A stretch of 64,000 nt of DNA from Tenrec ecaudatus (GCF_050624435.1 NC_134546.1:42673501-42737500); one strand, 5' to 3'; positions 1 to 11,990 are shown, counted from the stretch's first letter. Translations and numbers: made by a program. Notes: generated from the sequence alone by a model not told the origin.

Positions 1-1325
1 TCATCTGTCATGAGTGTTTGATGAGTCAAATCTACTCTTGAGACGTTCTCTAAATTCAGGTGGGAGAGACTCAAGGTTGCATTTTAGCTCCTGTGGATGT
101 CTTTTAACTTCAGTTTCATCTTGAACCTACGTAAGAAATTGATGGCCTGCTCCATTCTCAGCCCCTGGACTCGGCTTATGACATTGAACACCTCTGCAGA
201 CCCTTCTCACAGATCTAGTCAAAGTATTTTCTATCTATTCCATACGGCGAAGCAGAAGTCCATGTGTTTAGTCATAGTTTGTGTGGCTCAAAAGGTATTT
301 TCTATGAAGAAGTAACTGGTCTTAAAATATTCAATCGTGTGATCACCAGCTTTGTTACTATCACCAAGAGCATATTTCCCAAATATGGTCCCTTCCTCTT
401 TGTTTGCAACTTCTGCATTCCAATTGTCAATAATTATCAATGCATTTTGATTCCATGGGAGATCAATTTCAGACTGAAGATGTTGGGAGACTTATTCAAT
501 TTCTTCATTCCTATCTTCAGTTGTTGGTGCATAAATTTTAATAATAATATATTAATTGAATTTCCTTGCATGCAGCTAGATATTATCCTATCACAGACAG
601 CATCGTACTGTAAGAATCCTGAAGTGTCTTTTTCTATGATAACAGCATTTCTATTGGATCTGCCATTCCTGGTATAATAAACCACATGGTTTTCTGATTC
701 AAAATGGTCAGTTCCAGTCCATCTCAGCTCAGTAATACCTATTATATCCATCTTTATGTGTTTCAGTTCATTTTTCACAACTTCTGTTTTCTAGATTCAT
801 TCTCCTACATTTGAAATCTAAATTATTATTTGACGGCTACAGCTGTTTCTGCTCATTGTGAGTGGAGCCCTATTAGCAAGTGAATGTCCTGAAGTCTTTC
901 CTCCTGAAGGCCCCGTCCATCTCTTTCTGGTCCACTCGACCTTGAGAAGGGAGCTCTTCCTCAGTCAGATGCTGAGTGCCTTCCAATCCGAGCAGTTCAT
1001 CTTCTGCCACTCTCTCTGACAATATGCTTCTTCTATCCGTGAAGTTCTCAGTCTCTGACAGTATTTCCATGCTATCTATCAGGTTTTCAGTGACTGTAGA
1101 AACACTATGAGTTGGCTGCCACTCAATGGTATATAAAGATCAGAGTAAGTGAAATCCCTCTGAAGTGCACAATCTATTCCTTCTTCATAGGCTGCTTTTA
1201 TTCTGGAAGCTCGACTGAAACCTGTTTGCTTTGGATGATCCTGCTGGTACTTCAAATACCAGTGACATAGCTTCCCAAATCACAGCAACACATAAGCCAC
1301 CACCGTACAAAAAAAGTGGACAGAT
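1..1325 (-). mobile_element. BovB/RTE LINE, 5' part (endonuclease and 5' UTR), decayed
   Basis: Read on the minus strand this matches the afrotherian BovB/RTE element from the linker after the reverse transcriptase back to its 5' end near 1325. The copy runs off the left edge of the window. A 113-residue open stretch at 437-778 is the apurinic endonuclease domain: it contains DIIGITELRWTG near residue 11, the RTE counterpart of the conserved endonuclease core, followed by HFESENHVVYY. The 5' UTR part at about 880-1300 recurs at 5070-5265, 6335-6485 and, inverted, at 3490, 8795 and 41874. Stops and indels break all frames, so it is an inactive fossil. Confidence 0.88.
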
Positions 1326-1611
1326 ATTGCTCCAATGAGCAATGTTTAAGCTAAAAATTTTACTGAACATCTTAGAATATGGGTTCATAGGAACACTCTT
1401 CTCAGTAATCAATAATAAAAATGACCCAACATATAATTTCACTGAATAGAATGGTGATGTAAAAAATTACTTCAAGACCCAGAACAGTATCTCTCAGCTG
1501 AAAAATTACATTTATTGGGAAGATTTTATTTTTATTTCCTACTAAGAGGTTTCTGTACACCTATCTTTGAGTGTCTAGAATTTTTGTCTTCATAGATAGC
1601 TGTTAATGTAT
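1326..1611. other. Unassigned A+T-rich spacer
   Basis: No repeat family, open frame or RNA structure is recognised between the end of the RTE copy and the start of the MaLR LTR. Confidence 0.5.
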
Positions 1612-2045
1612 TGCTGGATTATGTTCATCCCCCAATTAAGCTGAAATCCTAATGCTTGTATCTGTGAATGTAAATTTCTCTGGAAATAGGTCTGTCTTTG
1701 AATATCTTGTCACTTGAGTTAGTGAAGTAATAGTGGAATGGTGGGCCCAACTACTTTCATATTGGTGTCTTAAAAGGAAGAAAATAAATATGGAGACAGA
1801 GTCATATAGGGGACATACTGTGTGAAGATGCATTTATAAACAAACAAGGTCAAGGAACGCCTGGTAGTACCAGAAACTTGAAGAGACCTGGAATAATCCT
1901 CCCCTTGAGTGAATAGAGAGAACACTGCTCTGATGGGTGGGGCCCTGAATTTAGAAATCTAGCCGGCAGAATCAAAATGATACATTTTTGCTCTTTAAAG
2001 TCGCCCACTTAATGTTATTATGTAACAATAGCCCTAATACATGAA
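1612..2045 (+). mobile_element. MaLR (MLT1-like) solo LTR
   Basis: The block follows the order of an ERVL-MaLR LTR: a start near 1612 resembling the cccccaa 5' region, an AAATTTCTCTGGAAATAGG segment near 1672, a gtgggcccaa block at 1741, a gtgtcttaaaaggaag block at about 1765, and a 3' end ending in a gccctaatac motif near 2031-2040. Its length of about 430 bases suits a full LTR. No internal retroviral region is attached, so it looks like an old solo LTR. The assignment rests on remembered consensus order. Confidence 0.65.
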
Positions 2046-2535
2046 GATGCATCATAATAGTTTCCCACATGTCTTCATAAATCTCTATGAATTTAGATTT
2101 GCATCTTTTTTAGCAATCTTGTTAGGCGGTTTTGGAAATAGTAACTATTATAAATACATACACTTACCTACACTTATGTATGTAATTATATATTTTTTAA
2201 ATATACAATAAAACCTAGCACTTTTGATTGGGTGAGAGAGAGAGAGAGAGAGAGAAGACAGGTAATTTAATTTTAAAGTGATGACAAAAAAAGAAAGCAT
2301 CAAAGTTAATTCAATTTGAATGTCCAATCTCTTTAACAAATCCTGGTATTCATCTGCAGCAAAATGAAACAAAACTCATATCACATATCATGTACAAACA
2401 CATAAGATGAAGTATGAAGTAAAGACACAAATGTATAAAGATCAGTAGAGATAAAAATAGGGACAAATTTGGGGGCTCTAGTTTATGGTGACCCAAATAG
2501 TCTATCAAACATAATTTCAAGTGCACACACAGCTT
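2046..2535. other. Unassigned spacer with an (AG)n microsatellite
   Basis: A pure AG dinucleotide run lies at 2234-2255. The rest is A+T-rich with no recognised element or gene. Confidence 0.6.
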
Positions 2536-2539
2536 AAAA

Positions 2540-3480
2540 TAAACTAGACGACTGAGGCTTCCTAAAAATTACAAACCTGTGCATCAAAAGACTTGACCAG
2601 AAGAGTCAAAGGAAGAGATTTGGTAATGAAATCTCTAAATAAATTGAAATGTTGGCAAACTTCCGCTCCCCAACAAGAAGACAAACAATACAACAGAACA
2701 GGGACTTGAACAGATACTTCTCCAAGAAAGACACAGGCTGCCGGCAAAAACATGAAGAAAAGTTCATGAGCATCGCCAAGAAAAATGGTCCACGTGCCTG
2801 ATTGAGCAATTAAATTGTGTGATACGTAAAGTGTATGACAATAAAATTTATTTTAAAACAGATGAAAATCAAAATAATGAACTATTATCTCACACCAGCA
2901 TTTATAACAAAGTTGATAAAAGAAAAAGAAGAGGAAGCAAAACATGCTGCTGACAGTGTAGAAATATGAGAAGACTCATGCATTGCTGGAGGAACTGTAC
3001 TGTGGTACAACCAATAAGGAAAATATTTTGGCACTTCCTTCAAATGTTGGATATGGAAATACAATATGACCAAGTAAGTCCATTAGTAGTTATATATTCT
3101 AGAGACCAACGAACTATGATATAAACAGATATGTGTATATCAATGTTGATTGGAGCAAGTTTTGCAATAGCAAACAATGGAAACAACCTGGATGTCTATC
3201 AACAGATAAATCCGTGGTTGAGGACTGTGTCTAATTCACACCATGTACCACTGCACAATGTGAAATAATCACATAGAGTCAGCAAAACATGCCACAACAT
3301 GCAGGAAGCTTGGCAACATTGTGCTGACTCCAATAAACCTTTACCAAAAAACCCACATTTTATGAATTCACTATAATATAAAAAGCAAACCTTTAAACCT
3401 AGAAAGAACGTTTCTTTGATGCTTCCCAGGAGGAGAGAGGGTAAACCTCTAATTAGGGGGTAATCACTCATCATTTCCTC
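2540..3480 (+). mobile_element. Old L1 LINE, 3' part of ORF2 and 3' UTR
   Basis: The plus strand follows the C-terminal end of L1 ORF2. There is a gcatcaaaagactt block near 2581, an aacagatacttctccaagaaag block at 2708, a tctcacaccagcattt block near 2889, a gctggaggaactgtactgtgg block near 2983, and a tgtctatcaacagataa block at 3193, the usual order of this region in mammalian L1. Divergence is high and all frames are broken. The 5' truncation is near 2540; the 3' boundary before the adjoining RTE fragment is approximate. Confidence 0.75.
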
Positions 3481-3489
3481 TAGTTTTTC

Positions 3490-3770
3490 TACTCTTCTGG
3501 CATGTGTTTTGCTAGAAGCTGTGCTGCCAGTATTTCAAATAACAGGTCAGTCAGAGTGGACAGATTTTAACAGAGCTACCAAACTGAGACAAGCTAGAAA
3601 GATGGAATAAGCAGTCCACTTATTTTAAAAATACACCGAACAGCGTAGGAATAGCAGCAGAACACTGTCTGCTATCGTGCCCATTGATGAGGATCTCAGA
3701 CTGGAAATCACTCAAAAGACAATCAGGGAAGAGTAATGCTTACATGGAGGGCATGGACAGGGCAAAGCAC
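3490..3770 (+). mobile_element. RTE 5' UTR fragment, forward
   Basis: The order gctgtgctgccagtatttcaaat (3519), acagagctaccaaactgagac (3571) and agcagcagaacactgtctg (3651) is the 5' end of the afrotherian RTE element. It is truncated on its 3' side just where a minus-strand RTE copy begins. The two therefore form an inverted pair with both 5' ends outermost. Confidence 0.75.
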
Positions 3771-3774
3771 ACGG

Positions 3775-5265
3775 ACACTAGCATTCTTCACCACTACTGC
3801 CACTCAAATGTATCAATTCCTCCTAATTCAGGCCTCCTAATGCAATGTCCAACTTGAACATGCATTTGACTTTACCACGGCTTGATTCAGGCACACCATA
3901 TTCCTCAAAATAATATCCTTGCTTTTGAACCCTTTAAAGGGGTCTTGTGCAGCAAATTTACCCAAGGCAAACATCATTGGATCTCTCGATTGCTGTTTCC
4001 ATGAGCATTGCTTGTGGATACAAACAAGATGGAATTCTTGACAACATCAATCTTCCCTCCATTTATCATGATGTTACCTATTTGTCCTCTTGTCAGGATT
4101 TGGGTTTTCTTTACATTAAGTTGTCATCCACACCGAAGGCTGAAATTCTTGATCTTCATCAGCAAGTGTTTCAAGTCCTCCTCACTTTCAAGAATCAAGG
4201 TATGTCATCTGAATATCTAAGGTTTTTAATAAGTCTTCCTACAATCCTGATGTCACATGCTTCTTCACCCAATCCAGCTTCTCTGATGATCAGCTCACCA
4301 TGAATAAGCATGGTGAGAGGATCCACCCTTTATGCACATCTTTTCTGGTTTTAAACCATGCGGTATTCCTTTGTTCTGTTCACACAACTGCCTCTTGATC
4401 TATGTACAAGCACATTTAAATGTTCTGGAATTCTCCAAAGCTATCCATAGTTGGTTATGAACCACACAGTTGATCTTGCATAATTGCACCATGCTATGTC
4501 CTGCTTCTTGTTTGTTAACAAGGTCATATTTTCCAACTACTGTTGCTTTCTGTTTGTTTCTAACTTTTCACTCTAAGTGATCCATGCTTGCTGACTGCAT
4601 GCTCAATAGCACGAAGCTATTTGCACAATGTTTCCATTTCTGCATCACTAGCTTTATCTCTAAGTTAACATATTTGAATAATAGCTCTATTAACGGGACC
4701 TAATTGTAGATATATGATTTTATCCTATAACAGACAAAAGTGTACTTCACCACAGGCCTTGAAAAGTTCCTTTAGATCATGACTATGAAGCCATTTCTCT
4801 AGAACTTGTCATCTTGGGCACAGTAAACCATGCGCTTTCCTGATTCAAATTGGCAAAACCAGCTAACGAATGCCCAGAATATAATATTGTATGTATTTTG
4901 TTTCATTTTTAATGTTTCCCATTTTCCTAGATTCATACTTCATACATCCCACATTATGATTATTAAAGATGCACACAGAATCTTTTCCTTTTGAGTGCCT
5001 CATGAGGAAATAAAAATCCCTTTATGTCATCAATCATTAATGTTGGCACTACTTTAAGGAGGCAGCTTCTACCAAATCATATTTTGAGTGTTTTCTGACC
5101 TGAGAGGTTCTTCATCTGGTATGATATCAGGCAATATTTTGTTGTTATTCATAAGGTTTTCAGTGGGAAATCGCTCAAAAGTAGACCGCATATTCCTGCT
5201 TTGGCGTGTACTCAGTCTGGAAACTCTGCCAAATCTTTCAGAGTTGGATGACCTTGTTGGTGGTT
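3775..5265 (-). mobile_element. BovB/RTE LINE with internal deletion, decayed
   Basis: On the minus strand this copy contains the reverse-transcriptase C-terminal half (3775-4480), then jumps to the endonuclease region (from about 4490 to 4900) and the 5' UTR (to 5265). The jump removes the central and N-terminal reverse transcriptase. The plus-strand reading at 3947-4303 and its neighbours is antisense to coding sequence and is not a gene. Many stops and indels show that the copy is dead. Confidence 0.85.
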
Positions 5266-5439
5266 GATTAGTATATTATTTAACACACACTTTACAGGTG
5301 TGTATAACTACATTAGTAAATTATACATTTTGTAATTCACCCAAAGATTTAGTTGCTTAACTCATTATATTTGAGGTGAATAGCTGAAAGCCAGCTGCTA
5401 CATTGAACATAAAGTAATCCTTTACTTAGGCACAACTTC

Positions 5440-5575
5440 TTTCCCCCCAACAGTTTTATCGGCATATTAGTCACATACCATACAATTCGATAGTACACTC
5501 CCATTATGAAGCGTTGTACAATCATCACCACAATCAACTCTAGGGCATTTTCTTCACTCTTGTACTCATCTACCT
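5440..5575 (-). mobile_element. L1 3' terminus fragment (older 3' end type)
   Basis: The motif series tttatcggcatatta, accatacaattcgatag and ttgtacaatcatcaccacaatcaa is the minus-strand 3' terminus of an L1 subfamily that also appears at 6835-6960, 26035-26150 and 58040-58150. Confidence 0.65.
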
Positions 5576-5687
5576 TGAAGTGGTGGAATGGTAATGAGCT
5601 CTTTTGGGCACAGTGACACTGAGTATTATACCTTCCATCTTTGGGATGCTTCCTTCATCAGTCAATATTTTGCCATTTTTGCTATGG

Positions 5688-6485
5688 CCGTCAAGTGCCG
5701 TCAAGTGTGTTCTGACTTGTAATGCCCTTTGCACCACAGGGTCCTTATGCTTTGCCTTGCCCCATTTTTGCAATCAGTGTGGAGCTTGAACCACTCCATC
5801 AGTCGGTTGAGGACTTAGGCCTTCCTCTTTGCTGCTCCCCCTCTTCTTTAGCAAGCATGCTATGCTCTTCCAGGGACTGGTCTGTCCTGACAACATGTCC
5901 AAAGGATGTGAGATGAAGTCTTGCCACTCATCCTCGAAGACAGATTCTCTTGTTGTTGTTCTTTTAGCAGTCCATGGGGTCTTCAGTATTCTTCCCCAGC
6001 ATTGACTCTTCTTGTATCAATGCATTGATTCTTCTCGTATCTTCCTTATTCACAATTCAACTTTCTTGTACATGTAAGGTAATTGAAAATAGGATGGCTT
6101 GGTCAGGCACACCTTAGTATTCAAAGTAACATTTTTGTTTTTCAATACTTTAAAGAGGCCTTGTGCATCATACTTCCCTGATGCAATATGTCAATTGAGC
6201 TCTTGACTGTGAGATCCGTGAGCTTCCACGAGCGTTGGTAGTAGCTCCTAGAATATAAAATCCTTGACAGATTTAACCCTTTTCCCACTTATCAGGATCT
6301 TTCCTATTGGTCCAGATTTTGCTTCTGCCTATTATTCTTTCTTCATAGTCTGTTGTTTGTCTGGAAGCTTTACTGAAAGCTCTTTACTTCAGGGGGCCCT
6401 GCTCTCATTTGAATATACCAGTGGAGTAACCTCCAATATCACAGCAACTCACGGCCACCATAGTAAGAAAAACTGTTGAACAAGG
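5688..6485 (-). mobile_element. RTE deletion derivative joining 3' end to 5' end
   Basis: The left part (5688 to about 6330) is the RTE 3' terminus and the end of the reverse transcriptase on the minus strand. At about 6330-6340 the sequence jumps to the RTE 5' UTR (tagtctgttgtttgtctggaag), which runs to 6485. More than 2 kb of the element is missing between the halves. Such an end-to-end product could have been mobilised as a non-autonomous derivative, or could be a single later deletion. Confidence 0.8.
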
Positions 6486-6829
6486 GAGGACTTTGCCCAT
6501 AGATTCATTTAATATTGCAACCTGAAGCTTGTAATTTCCATCACTTCCTTCAGCTAAGCATATGGCAAGTGTCTACTTCCCTTTTGGTTTTCTAGTTTTA
6601 GGTTTTTGCACATTTTATTCTATTAGCTTACATTGTCTTTTGAGTAGGTTTTTGAATTTTTTTGTTTAGTTCCTATATTTCTTCTTAAATTAGAGGTGTT
6701 GATAAGGCTGTAAAGAGATGTATTTTAATATTAATATAGAAACACAGAATTTTAACAATGCACAAACCACTATAAAAAGTGAACATAAATAAAATTAAGG
6801 ACACGTCTGATACGTGAGGATATCTTCTT

Positions 6830-7165
6830 TTAAATGGTTTTATTGGCATATAGTTAACACATCATACAATTCAATAGTTCAATCATATTAAACATTTTAC
6901 GATCATTCCTACAATAAATTTTAGAACATTGTCTTCTTTTTAGTATTTATTTGTATTAGTTACCTATTTCACCCCCAATCCCCTTAGCATGCTCCAAGAA
7001 ACCATTAATTGTTACTGTCCCTACAGATTTACCTATCCTGGATTTCACATAAAGTAAAACATATACAACAACAGCAAAACCAGACACCAATAACAAAGTA
7101 AAACAGAAAAACCTTAATCAACATGGCAGTCAAAAATAAAAATGAGAAAAAACTTGACCTCACTT
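6830..7165 (-). mobile_element. L1 3' UTR fragment
   Basis: The series ggttttattggcatatag, catacaattcaatagttcaa and acgatcattcctacaataaatttt marks the minus-strand L1 3' end. It is followed by the A-rich 3' UTR portion with cattaattgttactgtccc. The copy is 5' truncated within the 3' UTR. Confidence 0.7.
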
Positions 7166-8790
7166 TTGCAGATGACCTTTGACCTTTCTTCTCACACTGT
7201 TTTAGTCTTAAATTTTTTCCCTACTTACATAAAAAAATAATTTTCAGATTTTATTTAAGTGAGTCTTATTGATGACTATAATTATCTTCTGTGTTTTAGT
7301 TAATGAGAAAAATGAGAACTAAAAGGCGTCAATGCAGTAGTATTTTCTTTTGGTGAGGATCTTACCTGATTGACAAAGTTTTTTGAGCTTTGAAAAATTT
7401 TCCATCAATTTAATAAATGTCTCTGTATTTCTTGCTCCTCTTCTCTTTGCTGGAATGCTGCAGAAAGACAGCACTAGCCCAATTAGTCAAGCCAATAATG
7501 ACGAAGAATGAGAGCAGGAGATGGGAAGCACACGAGAGCTGTAAAGGGATAAATAATTTGTAAAGGGATAAATAATTTGTTATCAAACACTTCACCACAT
7601 CTTCAAGCACTGGACCAAACACCCTCCATGTATGGATTTTATCCAAGATTACTTTTCTATCATTAAGAAATTGGAATAAAAGAGGAAATCATATCTACCC
7701 CACTTATGGTTATCTAAACTACTGGCAATGTTAGGGACGTACTTCTCATTTAATACACTGCATTGCTCCAACTATATGGAAGAACTAAATTGTCAAGCAT
7801 ATTCACTAACAATTGCATAGCTGGGCTTCTAGAAAAAGATAGTTTGTAGAATCTACTCTAAGACACATGCCCGTATCTGACCTTGATTTTCATCTCCAGG
7901 GTGGGAAAAAATAAAATAGCATTATCTGCTTATTTGAATTTAAGGAACAAGATAGGTAATGTTCTATTTTTTTCTTTTTTAATCTAGTAGACAAGCATTC
8001 TCAAAAGTAAGAAAAATGGAATCTGCAAAGGGGTCCAACAGTGCAATTTCTGTTAAATTACAGATGATTGGCCTCTCAGAAAACAGTGTGATTGAAATGG
8101 TACATACAAGCCAGCCCACAGGATAGCATAACATCTTTTTAAAATCCTATAAAATAGTATTTCATTTTCTCCTAAAATTAGAGGGGTTGATCAAGCTGTA
8201 AGGGGATATATTTTGCTATTAAAATTGACTCATGATTTTAATGATAAATAAATATCATAAAGTTATGTTTTAACTGGAATGGGCATAAATACAAAGAAAT
8301 ACAATTTCTGATGAGATGAAAGTGCTCGGTACTCAGTCCAATGTAAGTACAAATATCACTGGAAACAATTCCTTCCAAGATTAATTGTATTTTGGAAGAC
8401 CAAGTGGTTCAGAAAGATTGAGTAGGCATTGATTACAATGTTCTCTGAGACAGAGAACATAAAATGTTGTCTATCCTTTTTTATAATTTGTTTTCTGCCT
8501 CTCTAGTTTTTATTGAACAGTCATCGACTGGAAACCTACTAAATTTAAATCAGTAGTTTAAAACATTTCCAGCTGGGTTGATTATGTTTATAGTATACCA
8601 GATTCAAGATAACTTGGTTTCTGTTTTCCTTTTCCGAAATACAAGTTTTGTATTTTTTCTTGATAATTAAAAAAATTATAGTAAAAGCATAAAGTATAAA
8701 ACAACAACGGAGATGGCAATAATAATGACGGAACAATTAATTTCTGTGGCTGAGAGCTAGTAGTAAACAGACTCGATTCTGTGACGTTGT
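7166..8790. other. Unassigned 1.6-kb stretch with a 19-bp tandem duplication
   Basis: No gene or known element is recognised. At 7542-7579 a 19-base unit, taaagggataaataatttg, is present twice in perfect tandem. All open frames are shorter than about 80 codons and lack any recognisable domain. Confidence 0.5.
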
Positions 8791-8794
8791 TGTA

Positions 8795-9039
8795 ATGTGG
8801 TGGTTAGCGTATTGCTGAAATGCTGAAAGCTCTGTCACCAGTATTATAAACACCAGCAGGGGCCCCCCTGGTGAACAGACTTCAGCATAGCTTTCAGACT
8901 GAGGAAAGGCTGAGAAGGAAGAGGATATTCATTTCAGAGGGGTTACCAGTAGAGCCTGCTCAGGTAGAAGGCCAGAGATGAGCTCACAGGTTAGAAGGCA
9001 CACAAGCTAAAACAAAGAGCTGCCTCAAAGTAGAGTTGT
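8795..9039 (+). mobile_element. RTE 5' UTR fragment, forward
   Basis: The blocks gtattgctgaaatgctgaaagc, ccagcaggggccccc, agctttcagactgagg and agagctgcctcaaagtagag follow the 5' UTR order of the afrotherian RTE. It is truncated where a minus-strand L1 tail begins. Confidence 0.75.
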
Positions 9040-9190
9040 TTTTTTAATCACTTTACTGGGGGCTCTTACAGCTCTTATCACAATCCATACATATATCCAT
9101 TGTGTCAAGCACATTTGCACATATGTTGCCATCATCATTCTCAAAACACTTTTTTTCTACTTGAGCCCTTGATATTAGCTGTGAGTTGGA
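9040..9190 (-). mobile_element. L1 3' terminus, short 5'-truncated insertion
   Basis: It begins on the plus strand with a T-rich tail (ttttttt at 9040), then aatcactttactgggggctc, the minus-strand version of the terminal L1 segment that carries the AATAAA signal in less decayed copies. It ends after about 150 bases inside the 3' UTR. Related ends occur at 15975, 24905, 28127 and, forward, at 40450. Confidence 0.8.
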
Positions 9191-9218
9191 ATAACAGTAT
9201 TCTCAGTGAGGAGTCCTG

Positions 9219-9415
9219 CAGTGGTTCTCAACCTTCCCAATGCCGCAACCCTGTAATACAGTTCCTCATGTTGTGGTAACCCCCAACCACAAAATTATTT
9301 TCGTTGCTACGTTATAAATGTAATTTTGCTACTGTTATGAATTGGGTGACCCCTGTGAAATGGTCATTCGACCCCCCCCCCAAAGGGGTCACGACCCACA
9401 GGTTGAGATCTGCTG
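9219..9415. mobile_element. SPIN non-autonomous hAT element (MITE)
   Basis: Terminal inverted repeats CAGTGGTTCTCAACC (9219) and GGTTGAGATCTGCTG (9401-9415) enclose about 197 bases with the internal blocks attattttcgttgctac and aaaggggtcacgaccca. This matches the horizontally transferred SPIN family known from tenrec, murine rodents, bushbaby, bats and opossum. A C-run at 9371-9381 is a local expansion. No convincing 8-bp duplication is visible: the flanks read gagtcctg and ccttaggg. It encodes no transposase. Confidence 0.85.
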
Positions 9416-9534
9416 CCTTAGGGGGTACAAATGGTTAAGCATTGACTACTAAAATTAAACGTGACAGTATTTGACTCCTGTGATATTTAGTTTTTTTGTG
9501 TGCCAATATGGTTTCCATCGGAAAAGGTGGACAG

Positions 9535-10054
9535 AGTTTAGCCTGATTAAAGGGTGACCATGTAAATAGCTCTTTGAGGCTGGCCTCTTTAGCTTTCTTC
9601 CTGATGATCAGACCATCATGCTCCTGCCTGAGTTAGTTTCTCTGCACTACCTATGGGCTGATCCAACCCATGGGTCATGATGGATCATCACCATGCTGTA
9701 CATTGATCACTATGTCTTGAGATTCCATCGTGACTTTGTTCTCAGTGCTACTGCACTACTGGCCTGTGCTATGCCTTGACAGCTCATTGTCCTGCTGTTG
9801 CCACCCCACCTTGTTTTGTCTGCTGCCTGCAGGATGCCTCTGCTCATCTTACCTGTGAGCAGACTCTGCTTCCTTGACCTTGGACTGGTGGCCAGCATGA
9901 GTAAAAAGGACCTCCATTATATTGATTGTCTCACAAAAGTGAGCTGGAACAAGCCCTTTGTACTGATGTGTAGACTAATATATTTAATCTTGATATATTA
10001 TATATATTCATAAATGTCTTGGTTTTGTTTCTCTTGAGAACCCTGCCTATCACA
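9535..10054 (+). mobile_element. ERVL-like solo LTR, family A (5' part decayed)
   Basis: The 3' end reads tcttggttttgtttctcttgagaaccctgcctatcaca, as in the LTRs at 18480 and 52727, and the interior shows the same gatcagaccat, tgctgcctgc and gaccttggac blocks. The TGTTTCTCT-GAGAACCCTG ending followed by CTATCACA resembles MLT2/ERVL LTRs of other mammals, so I assign it to that class. The 5' end is degraded and no target duplication is seen. Confidence 0.7.
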
Positions 10055-10069
10055 ACTGCTAACCTAAGG

Positions 10070-10235
10070 TTTGGCAGTTTAACCCCATCAAAAGTTCCTT
10101 GTAAGAAAGGACTGGCAATCTATGTCTGAAAGAGCAAAGCTGTAAAAACTGCAGAGAAATTTTTTTCTGCATACATGCAGTCACCATGAGTCAGACTTGA
10201 CATGGTGGTAACTTAACAATAACATGCTCAGTAGA
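10070..10235 (+). mobile_element. AfroSINE/RTE-tail relic
   Basis: The blocks gaaaggactggcaatctatgtctg and catgagtcagacttgacatgg match the middle and tail of afrotherian tRNA-derived SINEs, which share the atgagtcagaattgac tail with RTE. The tRNA-like head is not recognisable here. Confidence 0.6.
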
Positions 10236-11845
10236 GCTGCATCCCACTCTCCAATCTTCATACATTTCTCGTGTATACTCACCATGTCGTTCTTCAAGGC
10301 AGTTTTAGACTTCCTTCAGATCTTTTCTCAAAGCCCCAACACCTTTTTTATACTCTTCTTCTCCTTCATTTGGTGAAGTTATTTCTTGTTTCATTAAAAG
10401 TTAAAAACAGACTTTCTACGTGTAACCTTTACAAAATCTGCCAGATGCCTTGATATTTGTGCAGTCCGTTCATCTTCTGGTGAATTAGATGAATCATTTC
10501 TGATCCTATCCAAAGTCATTTCCCTCAGTTTTACAGAGGTTCTCCCCTCCTTGATCCAGTTTAAGAATGGTATTGCAACTGACTTTCTACAAACTGTATC
10601 AGCATGTTTCTTCTCTTCATTGAATGATACCCATTAATTTATATATTTTGATCTCTTCTCTTAAAGACATCAGTAATAAAAAACAAACAAAACCTCTATT
10701 AACTCCACATTACCTTCCAATTATAAACAATGAATTTGTCTTTATAGAAAAACTCATCAAAATAATTGTTTACTTTCCTGTTTATGCTCAACTCATATCG
10801 ATATAACTTTGGCAGATAACACTGCAATGAAGTTGATATTCACATTGTCGCAGTAGCTTATGTTTATTCAGTCAATGTCGTTCTAAGCATACTGGCAGAA
10901 ATCGACAGCATTGACCATTTCATCTTTACATAAAATTTGTTAAGAGGAAAAAATACACTATTAGGTTTTCACTAGAAATTAATTTAATAGAGTGAAACCA
11001 TTGCTTATGAAACCACTTCAAGTGCCCTGGTACCAAGGAAATTAGTTGAGCTCAAGGGAATGAGAATTGTCCAGAACTGCCTTGAACATCCAACAATGAT
11101 ATCATTTTGCTTTCTACTTTCTGGGAACCTCAGCAAGAAAGAAACTCGCAGGAATGCACATTGACATCACTGCAACAGTCATATTATCTCCAAAGGGCTA
11201 CCAGCTACTTCTTTTGGATCCTTTTATCTGTTTTTTTTTTCAATTTATTTTAATAAATATTTGATTATTTCTCTGAGATGTTATCTAAACCACATTTAAT
11301 GTCCCAAAAGGCTGATGCAAGCCACAAAAAAGAAAGGTTAGTAGACACAGAAAAAAAGTAGAAATTGTTAACATTTAAATCAATGAAAAGAGTGAAAGTC
11401 ACTAATTGCCTTTAAAATACAATGTTTTGCTTATACTGAAAGATTATCTTTCCTGTAAAATGTGGCTTTGCTGTCACAGCTTTGGAAGTAGTTATGGAAT
11501 AGGAATCCCATTACATGCTATTAGCTTTTTTGAATTATGATTTTTAACAATAAAATATTCTACTCATCAGTCTGAAAATATTCATAAATAGTCATTGTTA
11601 AAATTAGAATTCCCAGCACTCACATTCAGCAAGATAAAGAATGAAACTCCCTGAATAAGTGATAGTAAACTGCTCTGACCCTGAGTTGTGTCAACTTTTC
11701 CTGTGTGGCCAAGGGGTAGCATTTTAGTTGCATTAACCTTAAATGTGGGCATGGTTTATACTATCTGCATAGTTTCTCCCATCTCTATTATGCTCTACCT
11801 ATAAATTTTCAAATGAACCAAAGTTTCACCAATCAAAATGAGGGA
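10236..11845. other. Unassigned 1.6-kb stretch
   Basis: A+T-rich DNA with no recognised repeat or gene. Open frames at 10271 and 10624 are about 60 codons and show low-complexity composition with no domain. Confidence 0.5.
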
Positions 11846-11847
11846 AC

Positions 11848-11990
11848 CACTCTATGAGGTGACTTGGCACAACAGCTACAACCAAGGGCTGGCACGAAGT
11901 GCCCACGAAGATGGCACAAAACATGGCAACTTTCCATCTCTTATATATAAGGATGCCATGAGTTGAAGCTGCTTCAAGGGAAAATAGACA
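11848..11990 (+). mobile_element. RTE 3' end fragment, strongly decayed
   Basis: The order cagctacaaccaagggct, then gatggcac, then ggatgccatgagttgaagctgcttcaagg follows the RTE 3' terminus seen better preserved at 57780-57890. The call is based on order and spacing rather than high identity. Confidence 0.5.

Noticed and set aside
264..677. 137-codon plus-strand open frame
   Set aside because: It is antisense to the RTE endonuclease region on the minus strand, where the coding-strand peptide has a recognisable endonuclease motif.
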